NCBI GenBank assembly: GCA_022419385.1
Contig: JAJUBI010000003.1
Span: 2,914,001 to 2,978,000 of the forward strand
DNA length: 64,000 nt
Reading direction: 5' to 3'
From: Paraconiothyrium sp. Pb-2020
Taxonomy: Eukaryota; Ascomycota; Dothideomycetes; Pleosporales; Didymosphaeriaceae
Notes under the pieces: generated by a model
Told to the model about the DNA's origin: nothing
What the model saw: the letters and a program-made list of their open reading frames with translations, nothing else
Databases searched by the model: none
Shown here: one piece after another, positions 23,638 to 33,177 of the stretch
Layout: each line of letters opens with the position of its first letter
Numbering within the stretch: position 1 is the stretch's first letter
Position numbers and translations under genes: made by a program

Positions 23638-25447
23638 ATGGCCTCTTTCATCCAGTACCTTCGTGGAGATCCGCGAGCGCCAGGCGAACGGAAGTTGATC
23701 GTTAAACTCGATTTTTTCATCCTTACTTTCTGTTGTTTGATGTACTTCCTGAACTATCTGGACCGTTCCAACCTCAACAACGCGTACGTAAGTGGCATGA
23801 AGGAGGAGCTCGGATTTCGAGGGAACCAGCTCAACCAAATAAATACTGTCTTCACGGTTGGGTACACGATTGGACAGGTACCATGCAATGTAGCACTTTA
23901 CTACGTGAAACCGAAGATCTTCTTTCCAACCTGTATGGTGAGTATTGTACATGATGAAAACAGCCAAGCCACTGACGAGACCTAGGTGGTATGGGCTGGC
24001 CTCACAATGGCGACTGCCGGCGCGCATCATCCACGAGACATTATGGCCATTCGATTCTTCCAAGCTATCTTTGAAGCTTCCACATTTGTTGGGACCCACT
24101 ACATTCTAGGGTCGTGGTGAGTGGTTCGATATATGCAGTCTATGTAATCTTGAACCAACTATATGTGCAGGTACACCGGACGCGAGCTTGGCAAGCGATC
24201 AGGTATCTTCACAGCTTCCGGACTCGCTGGAAATATGATCGGAGGCTTTATTCAAACTGGGATACACTCTAGCATGGACGGACTGAGTGGTCTGTCAGGC
24301 TGGCGCTGGCTCTTTGTAATTGACGGCAAGTCTTCCGCGTACAGATGCGTAGCGTGTGTTTACCCAAGAAGAAGAAAGACCATCTTTTTCTACTTACAAC
24401 ACACGAATCGAATATTTCCTTCACTTGGACGAGACACGAGGCAATGTACTATCCCCGCTTTGATGGGACACACACTGACTCTGTACTTTCGGGTTTGGCA
24501 GGCATTATCACACTCCCGGTCGCAATATACGGTTTCTTTCTCTTTCCGGATACGCCGAGAACCACTAAGGCGCCATATCTTACAGCAGAGGAGAAAGCTC
24601 TTGCTATCTCTCGCGTACCCGAGATCCCAGAACGCACGCCAATATCTTGGGGCTTTCTCAAGCATTGCTTCTCCACTTGGTTTTGGTACTTCTTCGTTGT
24701 GCTTTGGATGATCGCAGGCGAGACGGAATCATTCAGCTCAAACGCGCTACTAGCACTTTACATGAAATCTCATCCGACCAAGAAGTATACCGTCTCGCAG
24801 CTTAATAACTACCCAACTGGTGTGCCAGCCGTCGGCATTGTGTCCACCTTGTTCTGGGCGACACTGACAGATTTCTGGGGTGGAAGACGCTATTTAGGTA
24901 GTAGTTCAACTCTTCTAGATCCTGTAACAGACTAACCTGACATAGTGGGATATTGGATCGGCATCACAGGCGTCGTAACCGGCGCTCTCATCCTAGCGTA
25001 TCCAGACAGCACCAGCATCAACTTCGGGATGTATTACTGGGCTGGAAGCGTCTATGCGTGTCAGGCAACATTCTTCGCATGGGCCAACGACGTGTTGCGC
25101 TATGAGGAAGATAGTCTGCGAGCTGTAGTCCTAGCTTCTATGAACATGGGAAACAACGCCATCAATGCATGGTGGAGCATTGTGTTCTATGGCGCGAACT
25201 TCGCACCTTATTTCACAAGGGGTATGTACGCGATGATCGCTACTAGCATCGCGTGTAAGTACCAACCCACTTTTTGACCTAGTGGCCAAGCTAACTTAAA
25301 GAAGTGGCAATCTGGACGACACTGCTCGTGTGGATGCAGAGACGGACAGATCGAAGACGAGAACACGAAGGCGTCTATGCGAGTAGAGAGGAAAAAGATC
25401 CTGTATCTGTACAGAATGAGCCCGATGAGAACAAAGGTGCTTATTGA
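23638..25447 (+). CDS. Dal5/ACS-type MFS permease (allantoate permease family)
   Basis: Join 23638-23937, 23986-24116, 24171-24325, 24502-24897, 24946-25254, 25305-25447 (477 aa). The anion:cation symporter family pattern is clear: YFLNYLDRSNLNNA after helix 1, GYTIGQVPCN, RFFQAIFEA, SGWRWLFVIDG and LFPDTPRTT. Intron 3 (24326-24501) must begin GC (GCAAGT) to give the invariant IDG-IITLP junction; the others are GT-AG. It is probably a plasma-membrane importer of an organic acid, vitamin or ureide/amide nitrogen source; the exact substrate cannot be read from sequence. It shares a promoter region with the amidase and converges on the NmrA-like gene with only 50 bp between stops. Confidence 0.88.
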
Positions 25448-25497
25448 AACGCTAGATCGATCAAATGAGCAATACTTTGACCGCAGAAGAACGAGTC

Positions 25498-26610
25498 CTA
25501 GTGCATGATCCACGGAACTTCATCGTTTTGTGCCATACGAACTGCAACAGCCGTCCACTCATCAAGACTCTCAACCGGTGGCCCAAGCAATTCGTTCGCA
25601 AGCCCGCGGGAAGTGTCGTGGTCAGCATCACCATTCGGAAACCAAGCTCGACTATACAACATCTTCGTAAAAGCACCCAAATTGCCCTTCCTGATCTCGC
25701 TCATACTGTCTTTCCAGCGCTGCTCCGAGTTCTCATGACTGATATTCCAATCAACATCCGTGGTTTCTGTAACACGCTTCATACTCTCGAACATTTCGCG
25801 CTGGGTAACTCGGAAGCTGGAAATATATACAGGCCTGGTTCGGAACCGCGAAAGCGTGGGAGACCGATCTTCCGCACTGTCCGGGGCGATCTTGAAGCTC
25901 ACCAACCTCGCAATTGCTCTACCGCTCTGAGGCCACGTCGTTGTATTCAAGGGCGTCTGGCCGCCGTCGAACAAGACTAGAGAACGCTTTTTGATATCGA
26001 ACCCGTAGCGATCCGGCCCTCCAGACAGACTCCATTCGTACCAGAATCCGCTCGCCAGCAGGAAGTACGAGCTTACGCCCAGCTTCTTTACCTCATTACA
26101 CACTGCGTCGCGATTTTGAGCCAGTAGACTGTCCTGGCACAAGTTATCATTAGCAGCATCATGGCCGTACCAATTGGGAAGGATGAACTGGATTTTGGCT
26201 TTTGCGGCGGCGCGGATGAGCTTGAGCACGGTGTCGCGAGGCGCGGTGACGGCCATGGTAATGAGGAGGACTTGTTGGTTTTCCAGGGCGGCTATCAGGG
26301 CCGTGTCATCGTCACTGGTGTAATCCACATGCACGATGCGGATCTCGTCTGTGATCGAGGCGCTACTGTCGGGACGGGTTATAGCGGTAAGGCTATGCTT
26401 CCCACTTCTGAGTAGTTGAGAGACGATGTGACGACCCATGTGGCCACCAGCCTATTGTACGGTCAGACTCGAGTTGTAGAACGCTCCAGGCTTGAAGAGA
26501 ACAATGGAGGGAAAGAGGATCTGGGCCTGGGAACATACTCCAATGATAGCCACTCTCTCGATGCGATTCGGAAAGCCATCAAGCTGACTATTGGGAGTTC
26601 CGCTGGTCAT
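25498..26610 (-). CDS. NmrA-like / isoflavone reductase-like NAD(P)-binding protein
   Basis: Join on minus: 26610-26539, 26451-25498 (341 aa), one GT-AG intron of 87 bp. The exon join creates the Rossmann motif GAGGHMG at residues 24-30; neither exon has it alone. ILPNWYGHD and SGFWYEWSL are typical of the NmrA-like oxidoreductase family. Members range from NmrA itself, the redox-sensing partner of AreA in nitrogen metabolite repression, to secondary-metabolism reductases. This protein resembles the broad NmrA-like reductase group more than NmrA sensu stricto, so a direct regulatory role is only suggested by its neighbours. Confidence 0.85.
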
Positions 26611-27354
26611 GATGTTTAATTGTCTTTCACCACTATTCTAGTCTGATTATGAGTCGGACCGAAAACCAGAGGGTGATGCAGTGGCACCTTTAAGATGGTT
26701 GCCATAATCTTGCAACCCTTCCCTTCTTATACAGAAGATATACCGTGCGAGTATCGAGCTAGGACGATCGGATTTAGCGGAACATGCGGACTTGGGTTGT
26801 GGTCGACTATACAATAGATGTGAAGAAGATCATCCCCGATGTTTTCGGATCCGAGGAATACGATCTCGGGTTAGTCTGTCGCATCTGGCTCGGGGAAGAG
26901 ACTATTAGCTTATATTGCTTTAGTGCGCTATGTTCTACGGTCCTGGCGTAGTTTGGTATAATGTCTATCTTGTCATTCATTCAGATGAGGGTGAATATCG
27001 TCGGATTTCTTTCGCCCTTCGAAGCAAGTCAATCTTTCCTGTGAGTGGCGATCTTTTCCTTGTTGCATCAACGAAAGCATCCAGCCAACCAGAAACGTAT
27101 CACACGTTCACTGCAGATAGCGAAGATCCATCAAAAAATAGACCGAAAGTGATGGGTATCGGGCTGGGAGGGTGCTGAGTTGCGACCAGTTGGAGATGAG
27201 ATGGTGTAAAAAGACGTAAGAGAAACAGCATTGCACTGGATTCTGAGATACACGGTTTCTGATATACAAGTACTTACCCCACAATGCCCAGCATATCTTG
27301 TTTTTTTCCATCCGGTGAAGTATATTATGTCGGTGTCTTGAGATAACGCTAACA
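26611..27354. other. Intergenic region with a small open frame
   Basis: 744 bp between the NmrA-like start and the SDR stop. A 55-codon ATG frame at 26784-26951 (+), beginning MRTWVVVDYTIDVKKI, has protein-like composition but no known family and no partner exon I could join. Overlapping frames are also short. Confidence 0.35.
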
Positions 27355-28314
27355 TTATGATGAGATTGCATATGACTGCAACCCTTCCTCCGTCCATTGC
27401 CATAGCTTCTTCGCCAACGCATCGTCCTTAGCAAAAGCACTTGCACCACTCTGAGAGCCTACTCCAACCTGCATCACTCCAAGACAGGTCTCCGGTGCAT
27501 ACCAATCGCCGCTCTTCACGCCCTTTCCCACAGATGCCCAAAGCTGATTTCTCGCCCCTTTTTCCAGCGACGTCGCCGCAAGAGGAGACATTGCCATAAG
27601 TAGATTGGCGAAACCTCCAGTTCCAGTCGCACTTGCACCCAAGCCCGTTCCTCCCACGAGCCCAGGATGGGCCGCCGCAAAGGTAATATTGGGGTGAAGA
27701 ATAGCCCCATGGCGCGCCCAGAGAATTTGAGCAAGTTTGCTGGAGCCATAACGTTCGAAAGGTCCGAATTTTGAGCAGTCCGTCTTCAGCTGATCGAAGG
27801 GGATGCCCTCTTTAGGTGCCAATTGGTGGCCCAAGGATGTTACCATAATCGCTCGTACATCCGCGCCTGGCAGCTGACTCGTTTGTTCCATCAACGGGCA
27901 CAGAAGCTGAAACAGGAGCGCGTGCCCGAGGTAGTTCACACCGAATTGCATCTCATATCCATCCTCCGTAAGTCCCGGAGCTGCGGCCATTATGCCCGCG
28001 TTCATCATCAGAATATCGAGCCGGTTCTCTTGCCCGAGCAATTTTGCGGCGGCGTTCTTGACTGAACCTAGGGATGAGAGATCCAGTTCAAGGAACTTGA
28101 TCGGGGTAGAGCTCGAGGCGCCGAGCTGTTCGTTGAGCTCGTTGATGGCGGTTTGAGCTTTGCCTGCGCTGCGTGCTGCGAGGTAGATGCAGGCGGGGTC
28201 GTGTCGTGCATATTCGAGGATGCATTGTTTTCCTAAACCGATGTTGCCACCAGTTACGAGAATCACTTTGCCATTAAGTGAGGGGATGTCACGGGTTGGC
28301 TCGAAGAATATCAT
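27355..28314 (-). CDS. Short-chain dehydrogenase/reductase (retinol dehydrogenase/WW-oxidoreductase-like)
   Basis: Single exon, 319 aa, ATG at 28314. Classical SDR motifs are complete: TGGNIGLG at 21-28, NAG at 105-107, Asn127, Ser160 after VMVT-like strand residues, and Y189-x3-K193. AARS after the second strand (residues 46-49) favours NADP(H). Length and the HPGLV segment match fungal members annotated as retinol dehydrogenase or WW-domain-oxidoreductase-like; the substrate is unknown. No membrane anchor is evident. It lies in tandem behind the NmrA-like gene and diverges from UTP11 across about 650 bp. Confidence 0.9.
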   Translation of the reverse strand: MIFFEPTRDIPSLNGKVILVTGGNIGLGKQCILEYARHDPACIYLAARSAGKAQTAINELNEQLGASSSTPIKFLELDLSSLGSVKNAAAKLLGQENRLDILMMNAGIMAAAPGLTEDGYEMQFGVNYLGHALLFQLLCPLMEQTSQLPGADVRAIMVTSLGHQLAPKEGIPFDQLKTDCSKFGPFERYGSSKLAQILWARHGAILHPNITFAAAHPGLVGGTGLGASATGTGGFANLLMAMSPLAATSLEKGARNQLWASVGKGVKSGDWYAPETCLGVMQVGVGSQSGASAFAKDDALAKKLWQWTEEGLQSYAISS

Positions 28315-28966
28315 GGCTAGATGTGTTCGATAGGGGTAGAGAGATGACTATGGAGTTGGTATGAGTGAGAATAAACTTTAGTATCGATGGGCGTGGACAA
28401 GTGATGTTACTGTTGCTGTCTGATCTGAACGTGCGTATCGGGCTGTATTTAAACTATCCATTTCGTGTCTTGATGATCCATGGAATTACATGGCGGCGTG
28501 ATTCTAGGCCGGCGGTCAAATGCGGTGTGCCTTGTCGTCAGTCGCGCTCGTTCAAGCAGCATTCTGCGTCGTGATCCTAGGATGTTCATGTTTGGGGCAG
28601 TGAGATGGAGACAAAGGTCGGTGTTAAGCAAGCGAGCGGAACTCCGCCCACGCCGAAATTGAAAGCCAATAGGATTCGCTGCAGCGTATAGACGGACGAA
28701 GGATAGAGGCGACATGCAGCTTATCATCAAGGAGATTAGGACACTGTCTTCGATGCTTTGGACAGATGATACTTACTTTAAGCCTTTAAGTTAATAATCT
28801 TGTGGAGAGAGAGTGAGAGTGTTCTCCACTGCTGTATGACGTTACATAATCCACGCTACTTCTCCGTCTGGTTAGCACCAAAGCGCGTAGATCTTATCGG
28901 TGCGAACTCTAAATTTCTCGAGAGGTTCTTCCCGCATTCCTGAAGAACCACGTCTTGAGGACCAAA
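28315..28966. other. Divergent promoter region, SDR / UTP11
   Basis: About 650 bp between two divergent starts. A half-CRE-like TGACGTTA lies at 28837-28844, about 125 bp before the UTP11 ATG. No gene is supported. Confidence 0.4.
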
Positions 28967-29820
28967 ATGTCGTCCATGCGAAATGCCGTTCAGCGGCGCA
29001 ACCACAAGGAGCGCGCGCAGCCAGAGGAGCGCAAGAAATGGGGTCTTCTCGAGAAGCGCAAGGTCTGTACTGCTTCCCCTACACCAGTGCACGCCCAACT
29101 GATAGCATAAAGGACTACAAACTCCGCGCGCACGATCACAAAGCCAAGCTAGCACGCCTCAAGATCCTCAAAGAGAAAGCTATCGAGCGCAATCCCGACG
29201 AGTTCTCTTTCGGCATGATGAGCAGTACGGTCGACAAGTCGGGCAGAAAAGTTGCAGATCGAGGGAACAAGAGTTTAGACATGGATGTGGTAAAACTTCT
29301 GAAGACTCAGGATGCCGGGTACATACGGACCATGCTGCAGATGGTCCGGAAAGAGAGGGAGGATTTAGAGAGGAGGCTGGTGCTGGAGGATAAGGAAGTC
29401 AGGGTGTTGAGGGATGGGGATGACAGGAGGAAGGGAAGGCACACCGTATATGTGGGCAGGAAGGAAGAGCAGGAGGAGTTCGATGACGATGCGTGGTTTG
29501 GCAAGGGTGGGGAGCTGCCGAGAAGAGTGGGCAGCGCTGAGGAGGACGAGAACGAAGAGACCCCAAAGGAACTGAAGAAGCTCTCAAAGAAGCAGCAAGA
29601 AGCTCAAGAAGTGGCACATAAAGACCACCAGACCTTCACGAGTAAGAGAGAAAGGGCACAACAGCGGGCTGCATTACATCTGGAAGCGCTCAGAAATCGA
29701 GAGCGCGCTCTTATGGCTGCTGAAGAGGAGTTGGAGGTTCAGCGTGCTAAGATGAATCACACGGTGGGTGGAGTCAACAAGAACGGTGTTAAGTTCAAGA
29801 TCCGGGAGAGGAAGCGATGA
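28967..29820 (+). CDS. UTP11: U3 snoRNP / SSU processome protein Utp11
   Basis: Join 28967-29062, 29113-29820 (267 aa), one 50-bp GT-AG intron. The N-terminus MSSMRNAVQRRNHKER followed by AQPEERKKWGLLEKRKDY is the Utp11 hallmark; the splice falls between EKRK and DYKLRAHDHK. NPDEFSFGMMSS and the Lys/Arg/Glu-rich C-terminal half ending FKIRERKR also match. Utp11 acts in the nucleolus in early 18S rRNA processing within the 90S pre-ribosome. Its stop is 34 bp from the stop of the convergent SDR gene, so the 3' UTRs probably overlap. Confidence 0.94.
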
Positions 29821-29854
29821 TCAGTGGAAGAAAAATTGCAGTGGAATGTCTACC

Positions 29855-30643
29855 CTACAACCTAGCCGGCATCCTCATAGCGCCGTCTAAACGTATAACC
29901 GTGCCATTCAGCATGCTATTCTCTATCGAATCCCGCACTGTCCTCGCAAACTCCGGCGCCTGTCCCGCCCTCTTTGGGAATTCCATGGCATTCTCCAAGC
30001 TCTGCTTGACTTTGCCCGACAACAACTTGGTCATATTGGACTCGAACAATGCTGGCGCAATTGTCACTGCACGGATGCCGTGCTTCGATAAATCGCGGGC
30101 TAATGGTAGTGTCAAACTCGCCACCGCACCCTTACTCGCTGCATACGCAACCTGTCCCATCTGCCCGTCGAACGCCGCAGAACTTGCTACCATGATTATC
30201 ACGCCGCGCTCGCCGTCCGGCCCATCAGGTTGCGCGGCCGTCATGTGCGGTAGTGCTTGCCTGATCAGATCCAATGTCCCTCTTAGGTTGACACTCAACA
30301 CAAAATCGATGCTTGCAATTGACAGCGGCTCATTCTTTTTATCGATGATCAGTCCCGGCATTCCGACTCCTGCACCGGCTACTACGCCGCCGATTGGCTT
30401 TCCCGTTTCTGTAAGCCATGCTACGGTGCCTTCGATGGATTTTTCGATTGCTTGTGTGTCTGAGACATCGACTTCGAAGAATTTGGCGCGGTTTCCGAGC
30501 TCCAATACGATTTTCGAACCGGCGTCGCTGTTTAGATCGAGAAGAGAGACGTAGGCGCCATGGGCGTGAAGCTCGCGGGCTGTTGCGAGACCAAGGCCGG
30601 ATGCGCCGCCTGAGATTATGAAAGTGCGGTCGGCGATCTTCAT
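29855..30643 (-). CDS. SDR oxidoreductase (3-hydroxyacyl-CoA dehydrogenase type 2-like)
   Basis: Single exon, 262 aa. The start is the ATG at 30643 (MKIADRTF); the frame continues upstream without another ATG. Motifs: SGGASGLG at 11-18 (Ser replaces the usual first Thr), Asp36 after strand 2 favouring NAD(H), Asn119, ASS at 153-155 and Y167-x3-K171. Overall it resembles HSD17B10-type (type II 3-hydroxyacyl-CoA dehydrogenase) enzymes, suggesting fatty or branched-chain acyl-CoA oxidation, but SDR substrates are hard to predict. The position normally holding NAG reads AGAG. Convergent with UTP11 and divergent from TMA23. Confidence 0.88.
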   Translation of the reverse strand: MKIADRTFIISGGASGLGLATARELHAHGAYVSLLDLNSDAGSKIVLELGNRAKFFEVDVSDTQAIEKSIEGTVAWLTETGKPIGGVVAGAGVGMPGLIIDKKNEPLSIASIDFVLSVNLRGTLDLIRQALPHMTAAQPDGPDGERGVIIMVASSAAFDGQMGQVAYAASKGAVASLTLPLARDLSKHGIRAVTIAPALFESNMTKLLSGKVKQSLENAMEFPKRAGQAPEFARTVRDSIENSMLNGTVIRLDGAMRMPARL

Positions 30644-30984
30644 GGTGTATTTACATGTAAAGGGAACAGTCGTGAACGCGATCTTCTGCACGTGTGTATG
30701 CTGCTGAAAGTGACGATTAGTGTAGAATCAATTACAGAAATCGGGGCATGTGTTAACGACCACGACATGCATCCGCGCTAACAAAGCAACCTCGGCAGAG
30801 CCAAAGCGTTGCATACCGCTCCCAATCTGAAACTTTGATCGCGGACCCTGACATGGGACTGCTCCCTATAGCTTTAACGCCAAGATTTCGCGCGAAACCC
30901 CACAATTTTTTTCCTGGCGTGCATCATCCTTCTTGTAGCCCTTCTTTGGTTGCATTTTTCGCTCGTTCGAGAACTCCTTGTATC
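30644..30984. other. Divergent promoter region, SDR / TMA23
   Basis: 341 bp between divergent starts. The TMA23 frame is open back to 30835 without an ATG before 30985. Confidence 0.4.
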
Positions 30985-32481
30985 ATGAATGCAGAGGGCC
31001 TCCTCCGCAAGCAAGGCTGGCGTGGTGCCGGCTTCTCCCTCGACACTTCCGATCGCGGCATCAGCAAGCCGCTCCTCATCAGCCACAAGCAGGACCAACT
31101 GGGCTTGGGCAAGAAGAAAGCGAGCCATACGACAGACGATCAGTGGTGGATGAGAGCTTTTGATGAATCCTTACAGAACTTGGGAACCGGTCAAACGAGC
31201 ACGCTTAGCCAGATCCAGGAGAAGGGAATCAATCGAGGTGGTCTCTACGGATTTTTCGTGAAGGGCGAGGGCCTAATCGGAACAATTGGCGATGAGAATT
31301 CAACGTCTACGAGCGGGACGAGCACGACGCCTAAAACCGCAAAAGATGACGAAAGTACCGACGAGAGCGATAGCGAGTCGGAGTCTACGAGTAGTAACGA
31401 CGCTGCATTCAATTCCTCGAAGATGATGAGAATGAAGAAAGTTCAGAACAAGCGGAAGCGCAAAGTGGAGGATGATGTACCAGTCACCAAGAAGATAAAA
31501 CAAGGAAGCGGTGTGGGGACGGTCAGTGCGTGTGCTGTGGCCCACGCAGAGAGTGAAGCGCAGCCAGCATTAGGTTCCATCAGCGCAGATGATTGGCCGA
31601 AGCTATGTGCCTTGAAGTCCCGGATTGGCAAACAAGTCAAAGCGCGGATCAAGAAGAACGAGAAAGCTGGTGCATACGGTGATGCAACCAGTGTAGAAGA
31701 CCCGAAGAACCCTGGCAAGAAGCTAGGGGAGAAAGCCGCGAAGGTTCAGCGCCAGGAGGTCATACGGGCTGCAAAGAAGCATATGGCCAAGGTGTTGGTC
31801 GTAGAAGCTATTGTGAAGGGCGAATTGCCGATGCTGAATCCTGAGAAGATGTCAAGAGAAGAAATCTTCGAAAATTACGGCGAAATTGACAAAATCATCA
31901 AAGCCGTGGCGAAAGCTAACAAGAGGTCGAACAAGACGGATCGACAAGCGAATAGAGGGCAGAGAAGAGAGGCAAAAGTAGAGAGGGCTCGCGGCAAGGT
32001 CCGCGCCGAAAATGATGCGTTACGTCAGTCCAATGTCGAAAGGCACCTCGCTCACCTGTCCCCGAAAAAGCAGGTCGACTACGCAGCTCGCGCGGCAGAG
32101 AAGGGCCAAACGCTCAAAGAATATACGCTCCGACGCATGGACAAGAAGGAACTTAGGCGTTTAGAGAAGGAAACAGATACACAAGATGAGAAGATATCTC
32201 TTGTTGAGTCAGACGGCGAACCCCACAATCCCGCGCCTCGGAGATCCCAGAAGAAAGCACAGAGGAAGGCCGGAAAGGAGCAGAAAGACAAGAGTACGAA
32301 GTCAGCAAGTGAGCCAAGAACGAAATGTAAGGTTAGTCAGAAACCAAAGATGGAGAAGAACAAGGAGAAGACTGAGGGGGCGGATAAGGGAGGGGTAAGG
32401 AATACGGGGGATGAGCAGATGTTCATGGAGGAGGCTGCGAAATTTGAGGCTGCTGTGATACCCATTGCTGCCTCCGCCTGA
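30985..32481 (+). CDS. TMA23: G-patch nucleolar protein Tma23-like
   Basis: Single exon, 498 aa, using the ATG at 30985. The N-terminal MNAEGLLRKQGWRGAGFSL is the short Tma23-type G-patch, followed by KPLLISHKQDQLGLG and YGFFVKGEGLIGT. Yeast Tma23 is a nucleolar ribosome-associated factor. This protein is much longer than yeast Tma23 (about 210 aa) because of a long Lys/Glu/Arg-rich, largely helical extension with several basic nuclear-localisation-like clusters. That extension is common in filamentous fungi by my recollection. Function beyond ribosome biogenesis is not shown. Confidence 0.85.
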   Translation: MNAEGLLRKQGWRGAGFSLDTSDRGISKPLLISHKQDQLGLGKKKASHTTDDQWWMRAFDESLQNLGTGQTSTLSQIQEKGINRGGLYGFFVKGEGLIGTIGDENSTSTSGTSTTPKTAKDDESTDESDSESESTSSNDAAFNSSKMMRMKKVQNKRKRKVEDDVPVTKKIKQGSGVGTVSACAVAHAESEAQPALGSISADDWPKLCALKSRIGKQVKARIKKNEKAGAYGDATSVEDPKNPGKKLGEKAAKVQRQEVIRAAKKHMAKVLVVEAIVKGELPMLNPEKMSREEIFENYGEIDKIIKAVAKANKRSNKTDRQANRGQRREAKVERARGKVRAENDALRQSNVERHLAHLSPKKQVDYAARAAEKGQTLKEYTLRRMDKKELRRLEKETDTQDEKISLVESDGEPHNPAPRRSQKKAQRKAGKEQKDKSTKSASEPRTKCKVSQKPKMEKNKEKTEGADKGGVRNTGDEQMFMEEAAKFEAAVIPIAASA

Positions 32482-33177
32482 ACCGGTGCGGAGACGGAAG
32501 CACCGCACGAGACGATTCGATGACACATTTGGAAGACGTAGATGACTTGGCTCTTCAGCGGCATGGCGTGGCGTTTGCGAGCAACAGGAACGATGCCACT
32601 TGGTGGCCTATCTACAGCAATTTGGATCGAATGCAACTGTGAATTTTGAAGCCCCATGCAGTACCCGATGCATTTTACTTACGACTCAACTCTGCAGCTG
32701 TCAGACGGGTAAGGCCCCCTCCCGCCGTCGTTGAGGTTAATGGCAGCTCGGGGAAGGCGGGAATCCGCGGTGCCGCTACGCTCCGGGCATCGTGTGCAGC
32801 AGGCGAGCCGCAACAGTGACTTTGGTTCCTGGCCCACGGGCTAAGTGCGGGTCGCAACGCCAAAATTTGGATGGCGCGCTTGCGACCCCAACTTTGCTCA
32901 CACAGCTCGTCCAGCTGTGGCGTCTCTCAGACCAAATCTTGTGCGAGCCCGATTGCTGCTGTGTCACCGTTCGTAAATTTAGGTAGGCCCGAGGTGCATG
33001 ACCTGCGTTTCATCTCGAACCGGGAGCTTGTTCAGCCTCGAACTCTGTCTTTCTTCTCTCTGCTGACGTCCATACACTCTACATTGATGCCTGCCGTGCC
33101 TCGACCTTGAGGTGTCTTCCCTTGTTTGCAATGCTGTGCGACCGAGACGCTCCGAGGTGACGCTTCCATACCTCGCC
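32482..33177. other. Intergenic region, TMA23 to THG1
   Basis: 696 bp between tandem genes. Only short overlapping frames on both strands; no feature supported. Confidence 0.4.
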
